From the NCBI RefSeq assembly GCF_024198175.1, contig NZ_JAJVKV010000022.1:1-64000 (forward strand): a stretch of DNA of 64,000 nt, written 5' to 3'. Each line of letters opens with the position of its first letter. Positions within the stretch are counted from its first letter, which is position 1. A program made the position numbers and the translations under genes. This document shows positions 26,016 through 35,404 of this stretch, in pieces. The notes below the pieces were generated by a model. The model was not told the origin of the DNA. It searched no databases and worked only from the letters and a program-made list of their open reading frames with translations. This DNA comes from Pyxidicoccus xibeiensis (GTDB lineage: Bacteria; Myxococcota; Myxococcia; Myxococcales; Myxococcaceae).

Positions 26016-26863
26016 GACGCGCGCCCCTGCTTCGGCAGCCGCAGCGGCAGCTTCTTGGCGACGTCGAACGGGAGCGCGCGCATCAGCAGCTGCAGGGCGC
26101 GGTACTCCAGCATGCCGTTCGTCTTCCGGTACTTGCCGTGAATCATCTCGTTGGACTGCATCACCAGCGTGCCGTCCTTGCCCAGGTTGTGCATCAGCGA
26201 GGGCCGGCCCGTGCGGTAGTGGAGGATGGGGCGGTCCACGTACACGTGGCCGTACGCGCGGATGGCGCGCAGGTAGAAGTCCACGTCCTCGTAGACGGGG
26301 ATGGTGGCGTCGAAGCCGCCCAGCGGCGCGAAGTGCTCGCGGCGCACCATGCACGCGGAGTTCACATACAGCGTGCCGCGGAAGAGGATGTGCGCCACCG
26401 TCCACGCGCTGTTGGGCGTGGTGGCGCCCACCTTGGCCGCCCACTGGAAGTACTCGCTCTTGTCCTTCAGCCAGTCCGCGTCGTCACCGAAGGGCACCAC
26501 CCAGCCCACCGCGACGCCCGCGTCGGGCCGCGCGTCCAGCGCGCTCACCATGGCGTGCAGCGCGCCCTCGGCCAGCATGTCGTCGTCGTCCAGGAAGTGC
26601 AGGTAGCGGCCCCGGGCCAGTGTGGCCCCGTGGTTGCGCACCACCGCCGGGCGGCCCTTCGAGGGCGGGTCGTTCACCAGGTAGCGCACCCGCGCGTCCC
26701 CCAGCCCCTCCACCGCCGCGCGTGCCGTGCCCTCGGGCGTGTCATCCAGGACGAGGACCTCGACGCTCACCCCCTGCTGCTGGAGCACCGAGCGGATGGC
26801 CTCCAGCACTTCCTTCTCTCGCTTGTGGGTGGGCATCACCACCGAGACATCAATCACGGACAT
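26012..26863 (-). CDS. Family 2 glycosyltransferase
   Basis: A 283-residue soluble GT-A enzyme. VSVVMPTHKREKEVLEAI is the nucleotide-sugar binding start, GRPAVVRNHGATLARGRYLHFLDDDDM contains the DxD-type metal site (quoted as LHFLDDDDM), and PVYEDVDFYLRAIRAYG is the acceptor-side ED motif. The C-terminal helices are basic and may touch the membrane. The ATG at 26863 is chosen at the beginning of the GT fold; TATAAG lies eight bases upstream, so the transcript leader may be very short. It is followed with a four-base overlap by the PLP decarboxylase. Confidence 0.85.
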   Translation of the reverse strand: MSVIDVSVVMPTHKREKEVLEAIRSVLQQQGVSVEVLVLDDTPEGTARAAVEGLGDARVRYLVNDPPSKGRPAVVRNHGATLARGRYLHFLDDDDMLAEGALHAMVSALDARPDAGVAVGWVVPFGDDADWLKDKSEYFQWAAKVGATTPNSAWTVAHILFRGTLYVNSACMVRREHFAPLGGFDATIPVYEDVDFYLRAIRAYGHVYVDRPILHYRTGRPSLMHNLGKDGTLVMQSNEMIHGKYRKTNGMLEYRALQLLMRALPFDVAKKLPLRLPKQGRAS

Positions 26864-27035
26864 GCCGGACTTATACGCGGTGGCGCCCGGGGCTGAGAAG
26901 CCGCGTTCCCTGTCGTGGAACCCGCGTGCCTGCATGCTCCGGGGCGGCGCCCGCGCGCCTGCCTGCCGGCTGCCGGCCTCTGCGAATCCTGCGTCCGCGC
27001 GCGGGGTTTCGCGCAGGTTCTGCACGCGTCCGGGG

Positions 27036-27081
27036 CTGACGCGGTGCCGTCACCCCGGGACGCGGACTCCGGTGGCGTCAG
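27036..27081 (-). terminator. Stem-loop at the end of the small-protein gene
   Basis: CTGACGC (27036-27042) and GCGTCAG (27075-27081) form a perfect 7-bp dyad that overlaps the stop codon at 27078-27080. The large loop contains a further small hairpin. It may separate the small gene from the glycosyltransferase behind it. Confidence 0.4.
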
Positions 27082-27329
27082 TAGCTGGCAATCCAGGAAT
27101 CGAAGTCATCCACGACTTCATCCGAGTCGCTGCTGACCGCTTTGTCATTCATGGCGGGTATGGCCTGGATGTCCTGGTTTTCTGAGCGCCCGTACGCGCG
27201 GGAGCCGGTGGAGCCGCTGCCGCCATCCCAGTCCCACCCTCCCACCACAGAGCGGGGAGAGGCCCCCGACGTCTCGAGTTCCCCGTAGGAAATGCGGTCC
27301 AGCCAGGGCTGCATGCTGTCACGGGCCAT
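27078..27329 (-). CDS. Small protein of unknown function behind a sigma-54 promoter
   Basis: An 83-residue protein, not recognised. It starts MARDSMQPWLDRISYGELET, has a Gly/Ser/Trp-rich centre (GGWDWDGGSGSTGS) and ends acidic with aromatics (SDEVVDDFDSWIASY). No signal peptide, membrane segment or Cys. The ATG at 27329 follows AGGAGG at a six-base gap; a second ATG at 27335 sits directly on that site and is unlikely. A near-perfect sigma-54 promoter at 27372-27386 would start the transcript about 30 bases upstream. Size and composition would also suit a peptide that is modified or exported, but nothing proves it. Confidence 0.65.
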   Translation of the reverse strand: MARDSMQPWLDRISYGELETSGASPRSVVGGWDWDGGSGSTGSRAYGRSENQDIQAIPAMNDKAVSSDSDEVVDDFDSWIASY

Positions 27330-27371
27330 CTGCATCCTCCTGCCCCCCCAGGGGCTACTCCGAGATGTTTT

Positions 27372-27386
27372 GCAGTTGGCGTGCCA
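27372..27386 (-). promoter_or_regulatory. Sigma-54 (-24/-12) promoter
   Basis: On the minus strand TGGCACGCCAACTGC matches the consensus TGGCAC-N5-TTGC at every defined base but one, with exact GG-to-GC spacing. Transcription would start near 27360, leaving a leader of about 30 bases before the ATG at 27329. Such promoters need an NtrC-type activator; no activator gene or clear activator site is seen nearby. Confidence 0.65.
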
Positions 27387-27528
27387 GCCCGACCTCCGGT
27401 CCAATACCCCGATCAGCGGGGCCTGGGCGTGGTCCCCGGGCCGCGCGAGGCCTCCCGGACGCGCAGCACCCGGGCAGCCATGTCCGACTTGACGCGGAAC
27501 GTGCCGGCGGACAGGAACGAAGGTGCAC

Positions 27529-28287
27529 ATGGCCCTGCTCCTGGCACACGACATCGAGGAACCCCGGCCCTGCAGCTATCTGCCGGAGCGGCAGGCGTCC
27601 CTGGAGAACCTGGTGATGCAGGACGTCACCGCGGAGGAGTACGAGCACCTGCTGGTGCGGGGGTGGCGCCGCTTCGGGCCGGTGTACTTCCGGCCCGCCT
27701 GTGCCGACTGCAACGCGTGCGTGTCGCTGCGCCTCCCCGTGGACGGCTTCCGCCCCAACCGGAGCCAGCGCCGGGCCCGCGCCGCGTGCGCGCACCTGCG
27801 CGTGGAGGTGGGGACGCCCCGCGTGGACGCGACGCGGCTGGCGCTGTACCGGGCGTGGCATGCGGAGCGGGAGGTGTCCCGCGAGTGGGGGCCGTCACCC
27901 ATCACCGTGCGCGAGTACTCGCTCCAGTTCTCCTTTCCGCACCCGTCCGCGCGCGAGGTGGCCTGGTACGACGACGCCGCCGAGGGCGGGCCCCGGCTGG
28001 TGGGCGTGGGCATCTGCGACGAGACGCCGCGGGCGTGGAGCGCGGTGTACTTCTTCTATGACCCGGCCTACGCGGACCTGTCGCTCGGCACCGCCAACGT
28101 CGTGTTCCAGGTGGAGCTGGCGAAGGCGCGCGGCATCCCCCACGTGTACCTGGGCTACCGCGTGCTCGCGTGCGCGTCGCTCCGCTACAAGGGCGGCTTC
28201 CGTCCGCATGAGCTGCTGGAGGAGCGCCCCGCGCTGGATGCTCCTCCCCGGTGGGTGCCCGCGCCTTCCGAGTCCGGCGAGCCCTGA
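27529..28287 (+). CDS. Arginyl-tRNA--protein transferase family (Bpt/Ate)
   Basis: A 252-residue protein with the bacterial Bpt pattern: PCSYLPERQASLE, then VYFRPACADCNACVSLRLPV with the conserved Cys cluster, NRSQRR, and in the C-terminal GNAT-like half YFFYDPAYADLSLGT and HVYLGYRV...SLRYKGGFRPHE. These enzymes transfer an amino acid (Leu in bacterial Bpt, Arg in eukaryotic Ate1) from its tRNA to N-terminal Asp/Glu of proteins, marking them for ClpSAP degradation. The start at 27529 follows GAAGG at a six-base gap; the frame opens at a GTG two codons earlier. Divergent from the small-protein gene. Confidence 0.85.
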   Translation: MALLLAHDIEEPRPCSYLPERQASLENLVMQDVTAEEYEHLLVRGWRRFGPVYFRPACADCNACVSLRLPVDGFRPNRSQRRARAACAHLRVEVGTPRVDATRLALYRAWHAEREVSREWGPSPITVREYSLQFSFPHPSAREVAWYDDAAEGGPRLVGVGICDETPRAWSAVYFFYDPAYADLSLGTANVVFQVELAKARGIPHVYLGYRVLACASLRYKGGFRPHELLEERPALDAPPRWVPAPSESGEP

Positions 28288-28348
28288 GCGTTACCGCGTC
28301 CGGCGCGAGCGCCCCTCGGGCCTCGAAGGGCGAGTGGGTCCAGGCGGG

Positions 28349-29279
28349 TCAGTCCACACGGAGAAGCGCCTGGCTGAAGTGCTCACGCAGCCGGCGCGCA
28401 TACTCCTCGGGTGCCACCTTCGCGTACTCGCCATGCCCCGCGCCCTCAACCACCCACAGCGCCTTGGGCTCGCAGGCCGAGCGGAAGAGGCTGGCCTGCA
28501 GCTTCGCCGGCGCGTCCGGGTCCACGTCGCCGTTGATGAGCAGCAGCGGCCGCCCCTGCAGCCGGCACATCCCGTCGATGGGGCGCACCGCGTCCACGTC
28601 CACGCCCGCGCGGCGCAGCGTCCACAGCACGGGCTCCGCGCTCAGCGCTCCCCAGCGCCCATAGCCCGAGTACACGTCCGCCTCGAGCGCGGGATAGGCC
28701 CCCGCCGCCGCCACCGCCTTCACGCGTGGGTCCGCGCTGGCCACCAGCAGCGCGGTGGTGCCCCCCATGGAGAAGCCGAACAGCCCCAGCCTCGCCGGGT
28801 CCACGTCCGGGCGCGCGGAGACGAAGTCCAGCGCCGCCGTCACGTCGCGCCGCTCACCGTCGCCCCATGTCACGCGGTCACCGTCGCTCTCGCCGTGCGC
28901 TCGCGAGTCGAACACCAGCACGCCGAAGCCCGCGCCGGCCAGCGCGCGCGCCTCGAAGAGCAGCTGCGCGCGATTGCCCGCGAAGCCATGCACCAGCACC
29001 ACCGCGGCCCGGTTGCGAGACGGCACGTACCAGCCGCGCAGCGTCAGCCCGTCCGCGGTGGTGAAGGCGACGTCCTCCAGGCCCGCCAGCTCGCCCGTGG
29101 CCGCAGGGCGCTCCGCCCGCACCTGGGGCGGGTGCAGCAGGCCCTGGCCGATGCGGTAGCCGCTGACCACCCGGTAGCCACCGGCCGCGAGCACCACGAG
29201 CAACAGGGCCCCGACAAGGATGGCAAGGAAGCGACGGAAGCGCGTTTTGACGGAGGAGGTGGGAATCACGGGGACCAGG
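28349..29279 (-). CDS. Membrane-anchored alpha/beta hydrolase
   Basis: About 309 residues from the GTG at 29279; an ATG at 29371 gives 340, and no start has a clear ribosome binding site. One N-terminal membrane helix (FLAILVGALLLVVLAAGGY) anchors a serine-hydrolase domain. The oxyanion element is VLVHGFAGN, the nucleophile elbow GFSMGG, the acid likely Asp in LLINGDVDPD, and the His in GAGHGEYA. This resembles the family of extracytoplasmic esterases/peptidases of the BAAT/YqkD type. Substrate unknown. Divergent from the GT4 gene. Confidence 0.75.
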
Positions 29280-29357
29280 GAAGCGTAGCCGACCCACGTG
29301 GAGGTGACTCCACCCCAAGTCGGTTGCTTCACGAGAGGTCGGGCGCTAGGGGTTGTC

Positions 29358-29386
29358 TTGGCGCTCCCCATTGCCTGGGCTACGGT
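29358..29386 (+). promoter_or_regulatory. Sigma-70-type promoter of the GT4 gene
   Basis: TTGGCG (29358-29363), a 17-base spacer and TACGGT (29381-29386). A start near 29393 would leave a leader of about 20 bases before the ATG at 29413. Confidence 0.45.
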
Positions 29387-29412
29387 GCCGCTGCCTCCTG
29401 GGAGTGGGGCTG

Positions 29413-30570
29413 ATGCTCGTGCCGCGACAGCGTGAAGCGACCGAACCCCCCGCCAGGAAGCGCGTGCTGTTCACGCTGGTGTTTCTGGGCTCGGGAGGCA
29501 TCGAACGCTCGGTGTGCAATGTGCTGGCGGGGCTGGATACCCGGCGCTTCGCCACCAAGATGTTCTTCCACCACCGGCCGCACCCCAAGAGCCAGCAGGA
29601 CCGCATCCCCCGGGACACCGAGGTGGTCTGGGGAACGGATGCCTTCGTCTACAACCGGAAGATGCTGCCGCGGTTCCTCTGGCGGCTCATCCAGGAGGCG
29701 CGCGAGGCGGACGTCATCGTCGCGGGGCAGGAGGGCCGGGCCGCGCTGCTCGCCTGCCTGGCCGGCCGGCTGCTCGGCAAGCCCGTGGTGGGGATGATCC
29801 ACTTCGACTGGGGCGCCTTCCGCCGCGAGCAGCCCCGGCGCCAGCTCTGGGGCCTGCGCTTCCTCTACCCGAGCATGCGCCGCATCGTCGCGTGCGGCCA
29901 CGACTCGGCGAAGGCCTTCCAGGAGCTGGTGCGAATCAAGCCGGACAAGCTCCAGGTCATCCCCAACTTCGTGGACGGCGACAAGGTCCGCGCCGCCGGC
30001 GAGCAGCCGCTCCCCGACTGGGCGGAGCCCATCTACCGCAAGCCGGTGGTCATCGCCGTGGGCCGGCTGGAGCACCAGAAGGCCTTCGACGTGCTCATCC
30101 GGAGCCATGCCCTGATGCGCGCGGCCGGCAGCGACCACCACCTGCTCATCCTGGGTGAGGGCTCGCTCGAGGGCGAGCTGAAGGCGCTGGTGAAGTCGCT
30201 GGGCGTGGAGGACTCCGTCTTCATGCCGGGGTTCACCCCCAACCCCCACGCGCTGATGCAGCGGGCGGCCGTGTTCGCCATGTCCTCGCGCTTCGAGGGG
30301 CTGCCCATGGTGCTGCTGGAGGCGCTCGCGCTGGGCTGCCCCGTCGTCAGCACCGACTGCCCCTCGGGCCCCGGGGAGGTGCTGGAGCACGGGAAGCATG
30401 GCGTCCTGGTGCCCATGGAGGACCCCCAGGCCCTGGCGGAGGCGCTGGGGCGGGTGGTCCGCGAGGAGCCCTGGCGCAGGGACTTGTCCACCCGGGCCCG
30501 GCGCCGCGCGGACGAGCTGTCCGCCGACAGGGCCCTGGGGGCCTGGGAGTCCCTGCTGTCGACGCTCTGA
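29413..30570 (+). CDS. Family 4 glycosyltransferase
   Basis: A 385-residue GT-B enzyme. The N-terminal half has KRVLFTLVFLGSGGIERSV with the glycine-rich loop. The C-terminal half begins KPVVIAVGRLEHQKAFDVLI, a typical GT4 donor-domain start, with LLILGEGSLEGEL and the EX7E motif in SSRFEGLPMVLLEALALG. It retains configuration and probably uses a nucleotide sugar at the inner membrane face to build a polysaccharide or lipopolysaccharide. No sugar-pathway operon surrounds it, so the product is unknown. Confidence 0.9.
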   Translation: MLVPRQREATEPPARKRVLFTLVFLGSGGIERSVCNVLAGLDTRRFATKMFFHHRPHPKSQQDRIPRDTEVVWGTDAFVYNRKMLPRFLWRLIQEAREADVIVAGQEGRAALLACLAGRLLGKPVVGMIHFDWGAFRREQPRRQLWGLRFLYPSMRRIVACGHDSAKAFQELVRIKPDKLQVIPNFVDGDKVRAAGEQPLPDWAEPIYRKPVVIAVGRLEHQKAFDVLIRSHALMRAAGSDHHLLILGEGSLEGELKALVKSLGVEDSVFMPGFTPNPHALMQRAAVFAMSSRFEGLPMVLLEALALGCPVVSTDCPSGPGEVLEHGKHGVLVPMEDPQALAEALGRVVREEPWRRDLSTRARRRADELSADRALGAWESLLSTL

Positions 30571-30640
30571 GGGGGGGCGGCCACTCGGGCCCCCACTTCC
30601 CGGGCGGGGGGATGTAGAAGGCCCTCCAGAGGTGTTGTTT

Positions 30641-30702
30641 CCCGAGGCCCCTTCCTCGGGTGCCTCTCCCGGGACGGTGGTTGAGGCAAGGAATCCCTTG
30701 CC
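30641..30702 (+). promoter_or_regulatory. Two hairpins in the glnS leader
   Basis: CCCGAGG/CCTCGGG (30641-30647, 30654-30660) and GGCAAGG/CCTTGCC (30685-30691, 30696-30702) are both perfect 7-bp stems with short loops, ending 35 bases before the glnS ATG. No T-box sequence and no Gln-rich leader frame is present. They may end the upstream transcript or control glnS. Confidence 0.45.
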
Positions 30703-30737
30703 CGCCCCGGGCGGCTTCAACAGGATTCGCCTCCATC

Positions 30738-32426
<1,689 letters not shown>

Positions 32427-32433
32427 GGCCCCG

Positions 32434-32852
32434 CTGCTCCCACTTGAGTGGGAGCAGGGCGCGTCGGTGCCGCAGGCGTCCTGGTTCCACTCAAGTGGAA
32501 CCAAGGCAGTCTGCTCCCACTTGAGTGGGAGCAAAGCGCTCCGGTGCCGCAGGCATTCTGGTTCCACTCGAGTGGAACCAGGGTGGTCTGCTCCCACTTG
32601 AGTGGGAGTGAGGCAGGTCGGTGCCGCGGGCTCCCTGGTTCCACTTGAGTGGAACCAGCACCCCGGGCAGGTCCGGGCCGCCCCTGCCTCTTGCTTCCAC
32701 TTGAGTGGAAGCAGCGCCGGTCGCGACTCTTCAACCTCTTGTTTCAACTCGGGTGGGCGTGGGCGAGGGCACGACGCCCCAGGCCCTCACTCCCACTCAA
32801 GTGGGAGCAGCACTCAAATTCTCAGGTTCTTGCTTCCACTTGAGTGGAAGCA
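32434..32852. repeat. Array of nine related palindromes, partly in a 77-bp tandem repeat
   Basis: Nine near-perfect palindromes share the core CCACTyrAGTGG and lie at 32434-32457, 32482-32503, 32512-32533, 32558-32581, 32591-32608, 32635-32658, 32692-32713, 32790-32807 and 32831-32852. A decayed copy is near 32739-32757. Outer arms come in three kinds: CTCC.../...GGAG, GGTTCC.../...GGAACC and GCTTCC.../...GGAAGC, so arm changes are matched on the other side. The first six sit in about three copies of a 77-bp unit (starts 32434, 32511, 32588) with similar spacers (CGGTGCCGCAGG). No gene is seen between 32427 and 32894. Confidence 0.9.
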
Positions 32853-32894
32853 GCACCGGGAGTCCCGGCCAGGGTTGGGGCACGAACGTGTGTC

Positions 32895-33065
32895 CTAGCC
32901 GCCGCCCTGCCGGGACTGCGTGGGTGTCACCCGGCACGCGGCATGGCCGAGGATGACGTCCCCATCGACGGTGCTCGTAGGGGTGGGCGTCCACCCCGCG
33001 GCGAGCCGGGCATCCAGGATTTCATCGGCTTTGGGTTGGTGGTCCCACACGGAGACCGCGTTCAC
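32895..33065 (-). CDS. Possible small protein (56 residues)
   Basis: A frame from GTG at 33065 to TAG at 32895-32897, reading MNAVSVWDHQPKADEILDARL then AAGWTPTPTSTVDGDVIL and HAACRV. GGGCGGG precedes the start. It begins nine bases after the stop of the gene at 33075-33293, so the two could form an operon. Codon use is mixed (CAA, AAA, GAA and GAT appear early), unlike most neighbours, which lowers confidence. Function unknown. Confidence 0.35.
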   Translation of the reverse strand: MNAVSVWDHQPKADEILDARLAAGWTPTPTSTVDGDVILGHAACRVTPTQSRQGGG

Positions 33066-33074
33066 CCCGCCCAG

Positions 33075-33293
33075 TCAGGTGGTGTCGAAGACGAGGTATC
33101 GCCCGTCTTCCCAGGGCACCACCACGTCATGGGTGAACTCGTCCTGGACCACCACCTCCGCCACGTCGCGGGGCGGCGTGTGCGCGAAGCCCCAGCGCAC
33201 CACGTCCTGGAGCATGCCGAGGGGCGCGAGCTCCCGCTCCAGCGAGGCGCGCTGCGCGGGAGACAGTCCGGCTCGGTCGGTCAGGGGCACCAT
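33075..33293 (-). CDS. Hypothetical small protein
   Basis: A 72-residue soluble protein, unknown. It reads LTDRAGLSPAQRASLEREL at the start, then LQDVVRWGFAHTPPRD and DEFTHDVVVPWEDGRYLVF, suggesting helices followed by a small beta part. Codon bias matches the genome. The ATG at 33293 is the likely start, although no strong ribosome binding site is present. It may be co-transcribed with the small frame behind it. Confidence 0.55.
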   Translation of the reverse strand: MVPLTDRAGLSPAQRASLERELAPLGMLQDVVRWGFAHTPPRDVAEVVVQDEFTHDVVVPWEDGRYLVFDTT

Positions 33294-33481
33294 GCTGGAA
33301 GCATAGCCCCCGCCCTGGCCCGCTTGCACATGCGCTCCGTCTGTCGTCCGCCCCGGACCTGGGAAGGAGACACCCGGCCAGGCACGTGGCGCCGGGCGGT
33401 TGAATCACACCGGCGGACGACCCACTCCTCCTGTCAGGTCGGGGACATCCCGCCCCGGCCTTCCCAGGAGGCGTACGCGTC

Positions 33482-34651
33482 ATGGCCTGCGGCACGCTCC
33501 CTCGCTTGTGGCCGCCGCCCACCCAGGCGCAGGTGGACGCCATCATCCGCATGGAGGACCCCGTCCTCCGCAACCTCCACATCACCCAGACGTACCACGT
33601 GCTGAAGGTGGCCCTCACCGACGTGCTCGGCGAGGAGGACGTCAACTGGTGCGGCTTCGCGACGTGGGCGTCCAAGACGGCGGGCGCCTTCATCCGCAAG
33701 GACGTGCTGCCGAGCCTGCTGGGCGAGCTGCTGGAGCGCGCGGACGCGGTGACTCGCAGCATCGCCGAGCTGCAGGACCGGCTGCTCGGCGCGTGGGGCG
33801 CCTCGGTGGGCGTCCAGTTCGTGCTGGCGCGCACGCTGGAGGGCATCACCGACGAGGTCGCCCGCCACACCTCGCGCGGCAACTTCATCGTCTTCCAGGA
33901 GCTGGCCCCGCTCTACACGGACCTGCTGGAGCAGTTCTCCGGCCTCACCACGCCTGACACGTCCCGGCTGGAGCGGGTGCTGTCACGGCTGGCCCCCGGC
34001 CCGGTGGAGGAGGGCGGGCAGGACCTGCTCATCCGCGCGGTGCGGGCGTACTTCGAGGCCATCTTCACCGAGGAGCGGAAGGCCCGGGCGGAGCTGATGT
34101 TCCTGGCCAACTCGCTGGTGGGCTACCACGAGCAGACGCGGCTGCAGGGCCCGGTCTCCGCCGCGCTGAATGCACCCCTGCGGGAGCTGTTCCTGGACAA
34201 CCTGGTGGAGTTTGCCCGCGCGGACCCGAACCGGCGCGTGCGGGACACGCCCGAGTGGGGCCTGCGTGGCGCCTTCTCTCCGCTGGCCACCCGGCTGGAG
34301 CGCATCTGGCGCGAGCTGGCCACCCGCACGCTGATGCGGATGGAGCTGCCGGACGTGACGTTGCGGTTGGGCGAGGACATTCCCGCGCTCACGTCGGAGC
34401 GGGACTTCCCTCCGCTGTTGCTGAAGCTGAAGCACCCGGAGCTGGTGGCCCTCATGGCGGAGCTGGACCGCACGCCGGACGACACGGCGGGCAGCGCGGC
34501 GCGCGACTGGGGAAGCCTGAGCGACCGGATGAACCTCATCGTGGACCTGTTCCGCACGCGGCAGCAGGACCGGCTCCTGTATGACCAGCCCTTCACCTTC
34601 CTCCAGGTGGACGCGTTCCAGCAGGGGCGGGTGCCGCACGGGCGGCTCTGA
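33482..34651 (+). CDS. Conserved-type hypothetical helical protein
   Basis: A 389-residue protein I do not recognise. It is rich in helix-forming residues, with RNLHITQTYHVLKVALTD and NWCGFATWASKTAGAFIRKD near the N-terminus and RAYFEAIFTEERKARAELMFLAN in the middle (quoted as RAYFEAIFTEERKARAE). No signal peptide or membrane segment. The ATG at 33482 has CAGGAGG 11 bases upstream. Its last 14 codons are part of a 42-base direct repeat whose second copy lies just after the gene, possibly from a slipped duplication. Confidence 0.7.
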   Translation: MACGTLPRLWPPPTQAQVDAIIRMEDPVLRNLHITQTYHVLKVALTDVLGEEDVNWCGFATWASKTAGAFIRKDVLPSLLGELLERADAVTRSIAELQDRLLGAWGASVGVQFVLARTLEGITDEVARHTSRGNFIVFQELAPLYTDLLEQFSGLTTPDTSRLERVLSRLAPGPVEEGGQDLLIRAVRAYFEAIFTEERKARAELMFLANSLVGYHEQTRLQGPVSAALNAPLRELFLDNLVEFARADPNRRVRDTPEWGLRGAFSPLATRLERIWRELATRTLMRMELPDVTLRLGEDIPALTSERDFPPLLLKLKHPELVALMAELDRTPDDTAGSAARDWGSLSDRMNLIVDLFRTRQQDRLLYDQPFTFLQVDAFQQGRVPHGRL

Positions 34652-34716
34652 GGTGTTGGCTTCGCTGCGAGGCGCTCCAGGTGGCTGCGTTCCAGAAGGA
34701 GCGGGTGCCGCACGGG
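34601..34716 (+). repeat. 42-bp direct repeat at a gene 3' end
   Basis: 34601-34642 and 34675-34716 match at 37-38 of 42 bases (CTCCAGGTGG...GTGCCGCACGGG). The first copy encodes the C-terminus of the upstream protein (VDAFQQGRVPHG); the second keeps a similar frame (VAAFQKERVPHG) but lies after the stop codon and abuts the stop of the convergent GNAT gene. Confidence 0.75.
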
Positions 34717-34718
34717 TA

Positions 34719-35216
34719 CTATGAGGACTTGCTGGCGTCGGCGGGGGCTTCGCGCGTCATCTCCACCATGGTGGGGCGCCAGCCGAGCTTCGCGAACATG
34801 CGTTGGGCGGCCTCGTTCCTCGCGGCGGTGTGCAGCACCACGCGGGGCACGCCCAGGGCGGTGAGGCGCTTCATCAGCTCCTCCGCGAGCAGCACGCCCA
34901 CGCCAACGCGGCGGACCTTCTCGTCGACCCAGATGTCGTGGAAGCCGCCGCAGCGGTCCAAAAGCATGTTCCAGTCCACCTCCTCGATGCGGCCGTAGGC
35001 ATAGCCGACGACCTCGCCGTCGAGCTCGGCGACGATGACGACGGCCTTCTTGTTCTGCGCCTCCTTGCCCAGCCACCAGCGGTAGCCGGACTCCACGTCG
35101 TCCGGGAGCATGAAGCGCTGGGGGTCGAAGTCGTGGTGCTGGCGGGCCAGCGCCGCGCCCATGCGGCCCAAGGCAGGCGCGTCCGAGGGCTTCGCGGGGC
35201 GGAGGGTGACGGGCAT
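34719..35216 (-). CDS. GNAT family N-acetyltransferase
   Basis: A 165-residue cytoplasmic protein with the GNAT fold: LRPAKPSDAPALGRM at the start, AVVIVAELDGEVVGYAYGRI, FHDIWVDEKVRRVGVGVLLAEELMK containing the acetyl-CoA pyrophosphate loop (RRVGVGVLL), and VVLHTAARNEAAQRMFAKLGWRPT at the end (quoted as ARNEAAQRMFAKLGW). It transfers an acetyl group from acetyl-CoA to an unknown amine. Confidence 0.85.
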   Translation of the reverse strand: MPVTLRPAKPSDAPALGRMGAALARQHHDFDPQRFMLPDDVESGYRWWLGKEAQNKKAVVIVAELDGEVVGYAYGRIEEVDWNMLLDRCGGFHDIWVDEKVRRVGVGVLLAEELMKRLTALGVPRVVLHTAARNEAAQRMFAKLGWRPTMVEMTREAPADASKSS

Positions 35217-35404
35217 CGAACGGCTCCTTGCAAGGCGCGGGAGCGTAGCAGTGCCCTGCTCGGGCGGACGGGCACTCCGTTTCCGCCATCACTCGCGAGG
35301 CTTGCCGCGCAACCTGTCCAACAGTCCCAGGGTGGCGACCCGCCAACTCGCGGACCCTTTTCACCCCCGGGCAGGCACCTGCCGGGGCAGACTGTTTCCA
35401 CCTC

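Noticed and set aside
23222-27329. Graspetide (ATP-grasp RiPP) cluster
   Set aside because: The ligase is of the larger amino-acid-ligase type with a pre-ATP-grasp domain, not the MdnC type, and the small protein lacks the repeated Thr/Ser-Asp/Glu core typical of such precursors.
27330-27554. Longer start for the 83-residue protein
   Set aside because: The frame is open to 27554, but that part has poor composition, lies across the sigma-54 promoter and overlaps the divergent transferase gene.
32434-32852. CRISPR array
   Set aside because: Repeats are palindromes of three types with irregular distances, and the spacers themselves repeat; no cas gene is near.
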